Position numbers and translations under genes: made by a program
Shown: in pieces, positions 52,036 through 63,842 of the stretch
How positions within the stretch are numbered: the stretch's first letter is position 1
Layout of the letters: each line of letters starts with the position of its first letter
Source: Trichaptum fuscoviolaceum
Lineage: Eukaryota > Basidiomycota > Agaricomycetes > Hymenochaetales > Trichaptaceae
Direction: 5' to 3'
Assembly: GCA_910574455.1 (NCBI GenBank)
Contig: CAJSYZ010000003.1
Coordinates: 3,285,250-3,349,249, forward strand
Length of the DNA: 64,000 bases
The notes under the pieces: generated by a model
The model's input: the letters and a program-made list of their open reading frames with translations, nothing else
Told to the model about the DNA's origin: nothing
Database searches by the model: none

Positions 52036-55000
52036 GGGAGGGACAAGACACGTCGGGAAGGAGGAGCAGGATCGGTCTGAGGGGCAGAAGGCGGGCTCGG
52101 GGTCGTAAGTATCGTATTCGTCGTTGCGAGAGGTGAGTATGAGGCGCAGTGAGTGGGTCGCTGTCGTGCAGGGGGCCGACGTCGAGGCTGGCGACGTTGA
52201 GGACGAATAATGAGCAGGGGACGACGAGGAGGGGACACGGTTGGATCGGGACTGACGGACGCGGGCACTTTTGAAGTAGCGTCAGGGACTCGGCAAAGCG
52301 GTGCACGTCTAAATCGGGGTACGCGGCAAACAGACATAAACCTGGATAAGCAAGAGGCAAAGTGAAGTGCTTCCGTGAGGGCGCCCTGATTTGTGGCACC
52401 CAGGGGAGCGGTAAGTTCAGTGGGAGAAGCATGGGGCCAGTGAGCGTGGGAGTGGACCTCGACATGAGCCAGCACCGCAATTCTCCCAGTCCGTCGCCGT
52501 GCGTCCCCCCAACAACGAACGTCTCGTCTTCGCCTTCGCTCGCTTCCTCCTCCTCGTCGTTGCCGTCTGCGAGCCTATTGCAACCTTGTCACTGTCACTG
52601 TCTTTCCAGCGCCGAGCTGTCTTTGTTCTCCGATCTCTTTGTACAGTACACTGTACAGCCCTCTCTCTTCAAGTTCAAGTCGCAGAGGCCCTTGACTCAA
52701 TTGTCAGTCATTTAGACCAGTATAGCCACCTCAGACGAGCCGCAGCCTGGAATAGAGAACTCATTTGTAACACACTCCAACCACTGGATTGCGGCGTCAG
52801 CGCTACTATGTGAACATGTCTTTTTCTTGTCTGCTGTACGCGCGTCCGAGGCTTCTTCCTTTCACCTCTACAGGCCCCGTTTCGGCCCAGAATGGCTGCA
52901 CGCTTGACTAGAACTGAGATGTTCTCATCTTATCGTGCTCGTTTATGTATTGCATTATGTGTGAATGGGGAAATATAAAAGACGAAACACAGATACAAGA
53001 CGTAAGGGCGCTGTGGCCGGAGCATCCTCGCCATATATCTACGGCTTCCACGGGCTACGGCGCGCCCGTTGAGTTCTGCCAGTGGTGGGCTGGGCGGGCA
53101 CGGTCTGGCCTGGCGCGATTGTGGGAGTCACTTTCATTTCGGGCGCGCAAATCCTTCGAGAACTGGAAGAGCGGAGGGAAAATAGTCCAAGCACTTTATT
53201 AGAGTTCGTCGTATAATAGTTTATAAAAACAAGAAGCCGGAAGAACGCGACGTGCACTTTCGTCAGAGCGGCGTGTCCGACAATCCGTCCCAGCGTCGAC
53301 AGTGAAACCAATCCCTCCGGGGCTTCTGCACACGTTCCGACGGTTCCAAACGAAGAAATTTGAGAACGAAAAGAAGCGCCTTGCTCCGTACTGGATACTC
53401 GTTTGTTATTATTTTTCTGCATTTTACCGCTAGTTTAGCGGGACGGTGGCTGCGCGCTGCACGGACGCGAAGTGAAGTTGAAGATGCACTTGGTGTTCAA
53501 GTTGCCTGCCCAAACTTGAAGGGCTCCGTTCCGCTCGGCATGAGCAGGGTGTCCGCGTCATCGACGGCCCTAAGCATGGCTTGCCCGCCAGCGAGCGAAC
53601 AAGCACCGCACAAGCAGCAATGGCAAGGCACTCACACTACACTACACTAACGCACGACAGGAGCCCGTCAGATTCGTGCCTCGACTTCTAGTAAACTTAG
53701 AGGACATCCATTCGCCATGTACCACCTCCGGGTGTTCCTCATCGGCTTGGCTGACACGCCTATGCCAGTGCCAGTCATGGTGGGCGAACGTCAAGCCGTG
53801 GCTTGTCCTTCGCCCCCTGGCCCACTCCGAGCACATCGAGCTTCGAATTCCGAGCGCCCATGACGGTCTTGTACCCTATTATTACACCCAAAGGCCCCGG
53901 GGCTTGGCTGCACCCTGCCCCGGGTCCTCCATTTCGTGCCCGTTAGCAAATAGAATACAGGATTCGGCGACTCTGACGTTGTGTCTGGAAAGTATTGGAG
54001 AGAAAACAGCGCCCAAGCCGCCCACGCAGTTATTCTTATCGAGCTATGCCAATTTCTGTGCAATGCGCTGCCATTCGTGCTACCCCGTGCACAGACACGC
54101 AGAAAGCGGAAATGCCTGCAGTTAATTTTCCCTCGCCCGATATGTATGTCTCGATGCTCTCCCTACATTCAAGGAATTTCCTAGCATGACTCGGAGTGTC
54201 GGGGAGAGATGCTGTCGCGCAACCGTCATCTCTGAGTAGCCGATGTTCCACAGTCGTTATGTACATACCAAGCTGACAAGGCGCCGCCACGAAGACTCCG
54301 ATTGATTCTCGTTTCTCAACATATTAGGAGCTCAGGCATTTTCGTCCCCAGTTTTGCCGGATGTATCGTCGTCGGACTGGCCTTGACTGCCCGCGGTCGG
54401 TATCGGTATCGCTGGAGCGGATCCCTGCGGCTGAAACCCACCCTGTCCAACGCTCGACTCCAGCTGTGTATATGCGATCAAAATAACGCAGAGAGCCATA
54501 TTGGCGCAATTGGCAATATCAAGAGCACGGACATAGCGCTGCACTAATATATTTGCATTTACATTCGCGAGCGCACGCACGCAGCCCGGGCATCAGGCAC
54601 GACGTCTGGCGCCGCATGCTATGGGCCACGCAGCGATCCCGACGTCGAGTGGCTCCCGCGTCGCACCGCATGTGGACTCCATTTCACCATCAATCCCAGC
54701 GGCCAGCCGGGTCATGTCCTCACTCTGCGAAGCGAGCGCTGCAGTGAGCGCCCTACTGTATGTGTTTCAGCCCGGTACGAACGCATTCCGGGCCTCAGGC
54801 CATACCCGGGTGCGTGCATATATGCGTTCGTTGCCCACAGAGCGTATAATCCAAACTATACCGTGCTTCCAATCCTGATGCTTCTCAAAGTAAAAGAGGC
54901 AAATTAGAGCTTGCTTTCTGCATATGATAATAATGACATTTTTCGTGCATTGTCCGGGTCCGGTGTTCGACATGCTATACACCAGGGCAAAGCAGTGAGC

Positions 55001-57933
55001 AGCCTGTAATCGGAACGCAGCGATCAAAGATTGATGGCAAGTTAGTTCTGCATCAGCCATTTATTCAAATGTGACTCCTCAGAGTAGTACAGCTGCCATG
55101 CGTCGCCCACAAATTCAAATGCAAGCCTAAAACAAAATGAAAGAGAAGAAGCACATGCAATTTTTAAAAAAAATGCAGCTATTCTCCCGAGAGCGCGCGT
55201 ACTACTGATGCTCTGCTCGTTTCTTACTCTGCTATTCGCTTATGATTCCGCCGGGACCCTCGCTTCAACATTCGGGTGTCCGTGTGCATGCCTGACTTGC
55301 ATGAGCCTGGTTTTGAGCTCCGCATCCGAATGCCAAGCCTGTCGTTTTGCAACTCCTACAACACATACGGCCGGCCGGTTCAGACCCGGCATCGAAACAG
55401 GTTCTGACAAAGAGTCGACATCGGAGCATCTCTGTATCTGGCACAAATAACCCCGGGCATACAGTACTACATAGGGTCGCCGCTCGCGCATAATTCGTGT
55501 GGGTACGCATGCAACCAACAAAAACGCGCACTCGGACCAATCATCGTCGTCGAGGCGTTCGGTGGAGTGCGAGGGTTCTTCTATTTTCTATAGACAGCTT
55601 GGGAGGAATTGGTTCCGTTGACGCAAAGGAGACGCCTCGCGAAGCCCGTGTGGAGAGAAGGTACTTACGAACAAAAGAAACTCGAAAGGAATGATTTTAA
55701 GCATGCAGGCGGAAGCAAAAAAAAAAAAAGAGAAAAATTTATTACCGGGACCGGGTTGGTGCTTGTCCATTGACGGTTGGTCTGTTTATAAGTGCAATAA
55801 GCTTTCCAGTATGCACGCGAAGCAAACCGCCTAATGCACACTTATGAAGAGGGGGGATTATGGCATTGTTATATCCTCGAGTAGTGAATCGAAATATCGG
55901 GCGCCTGAGGATGTACTCACCGGGTTTAGTACCCCTGTTTCTTCCATGCTCCCTTTAGATGGCTTTCATTCTTCAACACAACGGAATGGATCGATAAAGG
56001 CGAAAGACCGAGGGGGGAAGCACGGCATCTGTGGTGAAATGCAGACGTGGTCTTGTTATTTGTACTCTGGCCGCCTCGGAGTGTACCCATACGGCGAAGG
56101 AGAAAAAGGGGAACCACTGGCAAGTGAATCGGTATCGGTGCCGAAAACGGATTCATTTTGGTGCTAAGGCTCATACAAATGTCGAGAGAACTTTTCGAAG
56201 GAAAGCCTGAGCGCAAGTGTATTGAATGCAGGACCGAGTGCGACAAGATCGTCCCCCCCCCGCGCTGCCAACCATAGTCCATCAGCGACTATGTTTCGCG
56301 AGGATTTGCGTAGGCCGCTAGCCTGATTTTCCATCTTGTTGCCGGGCGACCCTCGACGCTCGGACTAGTGCATGCGGGTAGTCCGGGTTGTGTCGAATCT
56401 ATTGATGATGTCCCCCACGGCCGTCCGAAGGCGCAATCCCCGTGCGCAGCGTAACCGAAGCAATGCGCGAAGCTACAAGTTTGCTTGAGGCTGCAAGTGT
56501 TTCAATCCAGTTCCAGCGCCAGTGTGTATTTTCAAGCTACCGGCGATGACTTTCTCTCTGCGCTCGCCATGAATGGGTGTCTCTTGCTAGAAGACCTACG
56601 GCGTTCTCGGTGCACAGGTGGCAGCCTGAGTATTCTGAAACGGCGCTCACTGGCAAGGCTTCTGAATGGCGGCTGTGGCGTGCGAATATGGTTGTATATT
56701 TGGCAGAACTCAAATTAGCCTTTGCACTTCATACACGACACGCCGGCCCTTCAAAATCAATTATTCGATAGGAAAGCAGGTGCGTAAACTCCGCCCGTGC
56801 GACAGTTTGACTCTATCATATCATAGCAACCTTCCATGTTTTCTGCTCAGGCTCGTCTTCGTGTCCTATAAACATAGTACATGACTTTGGTTTCGCTCGT
56901 TCGTTCACACCATCGGCTTGTCTCGCATGCACAACCACAACCCCCGTTTGACTTGGCCCGAGTGCATTTCTTTCACAATAGTAAGATCTAGATCCCAGTG
57001 AATATATACCGCATACATAGTACAAAAAGCCCTCTTGCCGAGCGGTTCGCGGGGCCGGCACTCAAGTCATATTGAGCGCCTGTACGTCCTTTCGACGTAA
57101 AGGAGACGTAAACTGCCGAATGACAATTTCAAACCAATTCTCTTGTGGCAGATCTCCTGCAAGCCATATGATCTGCTCAGAGATCCAAAGCCGGAAGCGA
57201 AAATATATGGGGTATGTGGAGGAAGCAAGGAACGTGAAGCGTCCCGCGTGAAGACTGCACCATAAATTTCTGCTAGGCACCCCGCCTTGCCGTCATCTCC
57301 TTTCAAGTTCCAGCAAGGCGAACCGGGTATACATTCTTGTGAAAAATACGATGTCCACAGCCGAATACTAGTATGAAGATGACGGGATGAGGCTGCGGAA
57401 GCAAATTTAGAGACACATGCGACAAACAAGCTCCGATAACTGAACATAACATATGCATCTAATCGCTGACCGCCGCCAAGTTCAATGCAAAAAGCGCTGG
57501 ACAGGCACAGTCCGTCTGCCGACGGATAATTGCTGCATAATCTACCCAACACCAGCCTGAGCCAGCTGTCCGAGGACCACAATCGTCGTTTCCGCTCATA
57601 ATTTGTTTCCGGCTGGCGTGGGCGTACGGCTTTGCAAAAGGTGTGAACATGCACTAAAATCCACATCGTCGATTGTGAAGAAGCTGGCGCACACGATATC
57701 TGAAAAGATCCCGATCCAAATGACATGATAGAAGACTACTTGTGTTTGATGGCAAAATGCTTGAATGAAACAGTTGTCCACCACGGTCTGTATCGACCAC
57801 AGAGAATCCCAGTGACGCAGAAGCCAACAGACACCAGAGCCGCAACTTGGATACAGACATTCACCCATTCTAGCACTCCCAAGGGCGCTTCCACATTTCT
57901 TGATGAACTCTAACCAGCCTGACAGAAGCTTTA
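52036..57933. other. Gene desert upstream of the GATA factor, left part
   Basis: Nearly 6 kb without a supported gene. The first ~600 bases are probably the GATA gene's 5' UTR and promoter; the plus strand at 52500-52700 is C/T-rich. A CTTATC (GATAAG on the minus strand) occurs at about 52930. TGCATG/GCATGC palindromes recur at 54613, 55285, 55298, 55507, 55701, 56369 and near 56929. A minus-strand frame of 219 codons (57726-57067) has weak resemblance to a membrane protein in mixed frames (see findings). No tRNA or long repeat was seen. Confidence 0.5.
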
Positions 57934-58376
57934 TGGTGCCGTTCACTTAGAGACCGCTACTTTTGTGCACCCCAATTAGAAAAATCAAAAAAATAGTTAT
58001 TTAAAAATCCTTTAGTGGAAATGCTCCTTTTAGTGAAAGGAGCATTTCCACTAAAGGATTTAATTTTTGGGGCAAAACTGGCGGAGATAAAATTTTGGAG
58101 TTCACCCAAATTGGCGGAGTCCTCAACATTTCCCTTTTATGGTATGTACTTGTCATACAGCTTCCGTTTCCGGGCATGCAAAGATAACTACTAACTTATT
58201 ATTCCCTAATATATTCTTTGTTAATCAACCTTATTATTGCAAATTTGAGCTTTTCCGGGCAAACGGAGTCCACACTAATATTTTCAGAGATTTTGCGAAT
58301 TCTTTTCTCAAAATTTTTTACTAAGATCCAATTTGGCGGCTGCACAAAAGTAGTGGCCTGTAAGTGAACGGCACCA
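57934..58376. mobile_element. MITE: non-autonomous DNA transposon, Tc1/mariner-like
   Basis: The element is bounded by inverted repeats at 57934-57969 and 58341-58376. These match at 33 of 36 positions, the first 16 exactly (TGGTGCCGTTCACTTA). A TA dinucleotide flanks each end (57932-57933 and 58377-58378), as expected for Tc1/mariner insertion. The inside is 371 bp, AT-rich and without a transposase frame. It holds a 57-bp hairpin and three copies of a TTGGCGGA-like motif (near 58077, 58108 and 58330). Size, TIR and missing transposase make it a MITE. Superfamily is inferred from the TA alone. The 3 mismatches between TIRs suggest the insertion is not very recent. Confidence 0.78.
58005..58061. 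repeat. Perfect inverted repeat with 5-base loop inside the MITE
   Basis: Arms 58005-58030 and 58036-58061 are exact reverse complements over 26 bases, with the loop TAGTG. The arm includes CCTTTAGTGGAAATGCTCC. Read as RNA it would fold to a stable hairpin; read as DNA it could extrude a cruciform. Confidence 0.9.
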
Positions 58377-60196
58377 TAGAGGTCTGTATTGCGCAAATGA
58401 AATGAGTCGCACTGTATCTGTATCTGCATCTGTATTTAAGAACGCTGAATGACAACCCCATACGTCTCTCGCACACCGAGAGGAATGCTGTGCTGGCCTC
58501 GAGGCGCCGAAGCGGGCTTAGGACGCTCAAAAGTACAATTAGACTGCGGCTTATCGATGGCCTTCTTGAACTTCCTGCGCCTGTTCCAACAGCTTCGGTG
58601 AATGAGGAATGCAGCTGCACCCTCTAACCCCTTCCCCCATCATCAGGTTGATCCGACTTTCATCGTCAATGACCCTCCACTCTGATGAACCAGTAGGAGG
58701 AAGATGAAGGTTATGAAGCCGCCGCACTACCCTCCCACATCAAAATAAACGCCGGAGGCAGTGAACGAAGTTTCCGCACGACAACCTTCTCCCGGGTTGT
58801 GCGAGTCTAGCGTTTGACGTCCAAGTCGTATACTCCACGTGTGTCGCTAGCTCGGACGTTGAAACTCGTGAGATAACCAAGCCTTCGCACTAGTACACAC
58901 CCCAGGCCCTTTAGTGCATAGCTGGCACTTCCCGGTGTTACAAGAATGCAGCTCAGGGAATGGCTGCCGCGGCTGGCATTCGATCCTTAGAGTTAATTCA
59001 GCAGTCCCACTCAGGAGGCAGCTTCGCGTCGCGGAACAGAGGAGACCCGCTCGCGAAGACGAGTTGGACCCACAACGCTAGGCTGCGCTTGAACGATCAA
59101 GATCACTAAGGATTCCTGAGGGTGGTACATACGTACATAGAACTGTCCGAAGGATCCTGCCGGGTCTTGCACCGGCGGAAAGGTACTAAGCTCAATGCAC
59201 TGCCCACTTAGCGGTGGCGGAGTAGAGAGCTTCTTTTTGATGGAGAGGTGCGAAGCGGTCGTCTGACAGCAAGCCGGTGGGAGTGCAGGACATAGAAGAG
59301 GAAATGAGCATTTCATGCTTACTATTCGATTCCCCACCCCGCCGTCTTTTGATCTAACGGAGTCCATAAAATTCCTACGTAAATCATCGATGATCCCTAA
59401 AGAAGATAAACCAAAGGTGCAGTGGATGTTGATGAGAATGCAGCTACTAGATAGAATGGTAGAGAGACAGGAAATTCCTCTTTGGCAAATTTAGCTGGAC
59501 CGAGGTTGAGTTGCCCACGCAAGTGCCAGCGGGCTTACGTGGAGAAAGCCATCCAGCGCCGAGTAGTAGAAGTTTGTGCTCCGGCACAGAGATATCACTG
59601 TCAGCTCGCTGAAACGAAGCTGTAACCTGCGTCAGTCTATTTATGCCACTCACAATCATTGGGCCGCACCCATCAAACCCAATCTCCTGAAGGCGTCCTA
59701 TAACTTTACGACCGAGGAAAAGTCGCCTATGGGCAGTATAGCAAGACCTTGAATCTATGGTACTGTTGTATTGGGACCGCTTATCGACAGATATTGCAAG
59801 ACAGGCACTCAGGTGAGTAGCGAGCGATCGGTTGCGAAAGATGCGTCAAAGAGCAAGCCAAGAATGTGCCTGTACGACAAAGCTCGTGAGGTCGATCAGA
59901 TGGTACCGTGGGTCCGTTACAGCTGATATACTTCTATCCACGAGCCCGAAGCATAGTATGTGCAGTAAGCCTTGAGCATGGTGCAGTAAATGAAAAGTTC
60001 AAGTTACTATGTCGGAGGTGTGCGACTCGGAGTTGAACTGCTTTTGGGACGCCGTGCTGAGGGCACGCGAGTTCCGCGTGGCAGAAGCTTGCCTTAAATG
60101 GATGCTGATGTCAGAATCCTGAAAGCGCGAAGGGCGCTCGAGTCTGGCTCCTCACTCAACGACGGCGGCGCCCCCACTACAGTCGTATGCTGCACT
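58377..60196. other. Gene desert, right part, with an unassigned minus-strand frame
   Basis: About 1.8 kb between the MITE and the TRP-like gene start. Minus-strand open segments between about 59850 and 59000 can be linked at plausible splice sites (for example GTGAGT at 59655 and GTAAGC near 59540). No family is recognised, so no gene is called; see findings. The last few hundred bases should contain the promoter of the TRP-like gene. Confidence 0.4.
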
Positions 60197-63100
60197 ATGA
60201 GGGGATCTAGCTTACCTTTAACGTCTCTGACCATCTCTAGTTTTCTTTCACTACTATCTTTCCTTGCAACCTCCGCCCTCGCCCAACCTGCTAGCCTGCC
60301 TTTCTCTGAGTGCACTGCCGGAAATGCCGTCTCGCCAGCAGCGAAGATTAATGTAACAACAGTCTACGGCCAAATCGTCACAGACGATATCCTGGGGAGA
60401 CACTTGAACTTGACTGTTATTGGTGTTACCGGCCAGGATATAATTCCAATATCTAACGACACGGGTCTACAAAGTGTGTATTTCTGACAAGCTATCATCT
60501 CCGGTGACTGAACAATGGCTGCTGCAGCAACTATTTTCACAAGCAGTACTATACTGTCCATCAGCGTTTGGGACAACAGTTCATTCTTTTGCTCGAGCTT
60601 ACGACCGCCTTCCCCCCTTCCTTCCGAAGATCCTACAAACTATTTCTGTCCCGTGGCCGCAGGTCCTATAGCATTCTCTGCTGCGATTCCATTTAAAAAC
60701 CACGATTACGAACTTCTTACTATCGACACTCGTCTACGAGTCGTGGACACCTCGTCGCCTGCAAATGAGCTGGCTTGCATAGATGTCTCCGCGACGCCGC
60801 TCGACGGACACCGCACAGCAAACTCGTTATACGGCCCGGCGATAGCTATATTCTGGGTTTCCGTCGGCCTCGCGATCGCTTACTGGGTGGTAGCAGGAAT
60901 TGCGAGGCTGGTGGCCGCGTGGGGCAGAGGTGGAACGGGTTCTGGCCGCAGACTATGGTCTCGTGTCGAAGGTGCTGGGTATATTCTGGCCAGTGCAATC
61001 AGTGGCGAGAGGTTCTCATCTACACCGGCTCTACTTCGATTCGGTAATGTCGCTTGCCTATGGTTTGGTTTCAATTTGTTGATAGTTGTCTTGTCTGATC
61101 AGCTACACCATCCATGCGTGACATCATCTTCCATACTCAGCTTTGCGCGGCTTTAGGAATGGTCGCTGTTCAATGGCCTGTATTTGCTTGTCAGTCTTAA
61201 GTTGAATCCTCTGGCTTTTGTGGAATTCTAAAAGACCCTCTTAGATCCATTACTTGCACAGACAGGATGGGCTATGCTCACTTACAGTAAGACTTGAGCG
61301 ATGTATGACTTATTACAAAGTACTAATCACTCTGGACTATCCAGACATCACCATAACTCAAGGCTCCAATGCAGCATCAAAACATTGGAACCCGCTCACG
61401 GTGCAGGACTTCAATCCACCATCAAACTTTGCAGATCAACTGAGCGATTCCAGCTCCTGGCTTTTTGTCAACAGCACGGCACCAAACCTTCTGCTCATGT
61501 TACCCAACAATACGAGCGCTGGAATAGCATCTTTCGCAGCTGCTGTTGGTCTTCGACCACAGGATCTGTTTGGGGTATGCATGGTATTATTCCTAGCTAT
61601 TGCGCTTGTGGCGATTATAATCAGCTTGGCGATCTGGGGTGTAGATCACCTCGGAGTTTCGTTGTTTGGGCAAGACGAGAAGAACACTCCGTACGGCACT
61701 CGCGGCCCCGCCTATATTTCTCCTCCTAAGGAAAACGACAAGACAGCGCTTCCGTCGGCTGAAGATGATGGCACCATAACCCCAGGACACGTACTCTTTC
61801 GATCGACATCTATCCCTTTGTCGAGTGTATTGGGAAGAAGTTGGTGGCGTTACCGGATAAGGCCAAACTCTTTCCACGGAAGCATACTGCACGGAAATCT
61901 CGTTCGCATTCTCATGTTATTCCATCTCCCGGTGACAATCTACTCTTGCTATCAGTTCACAAATGCAGGCTCTCAGTCATCCATCGCTTCCGTTGTCCTG
62001 GCCTGCCTCTCCTTCGCGGTGTTCTCCGTGGGCCTTCCCATATTCCTTGTTCTGCGTTTATACAGCACAGCTACTACCAAACTTTATGATGAGACGCGGA
62101 CGCTCATGATGCTCGGACCGTTGTACAATTTTTACGGCCAGGGTTCGCAGCTATTCGCGGTCATGTTCTTTGCCATGAATCTGATTTACGGGATCACTAT
62201 TGGTTGTGGCCAGAAAAGCGGAACTGCGCAAGCTATCGTAATTCTTGCGACGGAAGTTGGAGCATCGCTGGGCACAAGCATCTGGTTGCCGTGGGGACGA
62301 GGGGCGAGCATGGGTTTGATCAGCTTCTTCTTCTGTGTAGGCCGTACAACGGTGGCTGTTTTACTAGTCATTTTGACACCAACGGTGAGGATTATTGGGC
62401 CTTTACAACGATGACCTGTCAAATGAGTGAATGCTGACTGGAAACAAAATTACAGGTCTCTGTCGGCAACGATGCTGCCGGGTGGGTTGCGACAGCAATA
62501 TTGTTTATACTGGGTCTGATATATCTCGGGTTCCTGATGATCTTGAGCATCAAGATCATTGAAGCATTGATCCGCATCATTGCACGAATCCCATACGATC
62601 GCAGCAGGCATAGCCTAGACAGTGGACTCCTTGGAGTGCTGGGACTGTTGGGCTGCTGTAGGCCTAGACGACGCAATAAACGACGTAGTCGTCGACCTCC
62701 AGCCAATGACAGTCAAGGAGGGTCCAGTCTAGGCTCGAAGCAGTATGTTGCAGGACCTGTGAAGAACACGACACCTAGGAGTAGTATTGGGCCCCCATCA
62801 GTTCTTCGTCCGGAGCATGCTCTGCGACCTTACAGAGAAGATAGTGATGATGAGAGCGGATACATTATGGGATCGTGGCAACCCTTCCCCCAACCAGGCT
62901 ATGCTGCTGTCGAAGATGCGCCATCAACGCCAGTAGGAGAAACGCCGCCGAAGAGTGGATTTGCGAGAGTTGGTGGTGGGAGGGCTCACTATGACTCACC
63001 CTATGCGATCCAGACCAACTCCACTGCTACGACGCCCAAACAAGAATTCCCTTCAATGGAGCGAATCAGACGACAGACGCCCTCTCCACCACTGCGTGTA

Positions 63101-63601
63101 TCCGAAACGCCAACGAACAGGTCGACCGTGACAGTGAACCATCAGGTGTCGTCGGGGTTGCCACCCGGTGCAATGTCGCCTGCACGACCTACTGTGCACG
63201 TCCGGACAAAGTCGCAATCCGCCATTGTCGAGGATGCGTCGGTGTTGTTTAATTTACAAGCTGGGTCTTCTGCCATTTTCGAGCCGCCATCTGCCGAACA
63301 GTCGTTGCGACCTCCTCAGATCCCAATCGCTGCTGAGACGGACGACTCGTCGTCGGATGCTCCAGAACCCAAGCGCAACCACTGGTTTAATTTCCGTAAA
63401 GCGAGACGGTTGAGTGAAATCGAGCCGACAGATGAACAACAGTTAGAAGAAGGTGGCCGGTCGTTTGTCGTCATTAGAGATAAACGGCTGAGCGCAGCTC
63501 AACCTTCAGATCCTAAACCTGAGCCGTCAACATCCGCGGATCCTGGAGACGGGGAAGGTCAGCGATCTTTCGTAGTTTTACGAGGAAACAACACATCTTG
63601 A
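60197..63601 (+). CDS. TRP-like channel/transporter of the fungal Flc/Pkd2 family
   Basis: Exons 60197-60473, 60528-61043, 61103-61189, 61245-61286, 61345-62384 and 62456-63601 join in phase to 1035 residues. The start at 60197 is chosen because it gives a signal peptide (LTISSFLSLLSFLATSALAQ); an upstream in-frame ATG at 60098 would bury it. A lumenal ML-like domain with Cys pairs and N-glycosylation sequons follows. Then come about nine hydrophobic helices of the TRP domain (AIFWVSVGLAIAYWVVAGIA, FLAIALVAIIISLAIWGV, VVLACLSFAVFSVGLPIFL, AAGWVATAILFILGLIYLGF). The cytosolic tail of about 350 residues is Ser/Pro-rich with two related motifs, GGRSFVVIRD and GQRSFVVLRG. Family members in yeasts affect calcium, FAD import into the ER and cell-wall integrity. 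The substrate here is not predictable. Confidence 0.88.
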
Positions 63602-63842
63602 AAACGACATTTGCAAAGTCACGTCGTTTGTTCTTGTATAGCTTGTATATCAGTTTTTTTTCCTGCCATGTTTTCGTTCCTTTCCGCATTGCATTTCATT
63701 ACATGGACTAAATGGACTGTTACATCTGCACTGCTATGATTTGACGTTTTTATGTAATGAAAAGTACCTAACGTAATCAAGATCGGTGTTTACAAGATAA
63801 AATATACATGAAAGAATGAGCTGACAAGTCCGGATGAAAATG

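Noticed and set aside
51472..52080. Plus-strand frame of 202 codons
   Set aside because: Antisense to the GC-rich GATA exon; the Val/Arg/Gly composition is the mirror of a His/Ser/Pro-rich coding strand.
52016..52480. Two overlapping minus-strand frames of about 155 codons upstream of the GATA start
   Set aside because: Composition is Pro/Leu/Arg-biased as expected from a C/T-rich 5' UTR, and there is no conserved motif or splice link to the GATA exon.
60098..60196. Upstream ATG adding 33 residues to the TRP-like protein
   Set aside because: It would place a polar stretch before the signal peptide; the ATG at 60197 gives a proper secretory start.
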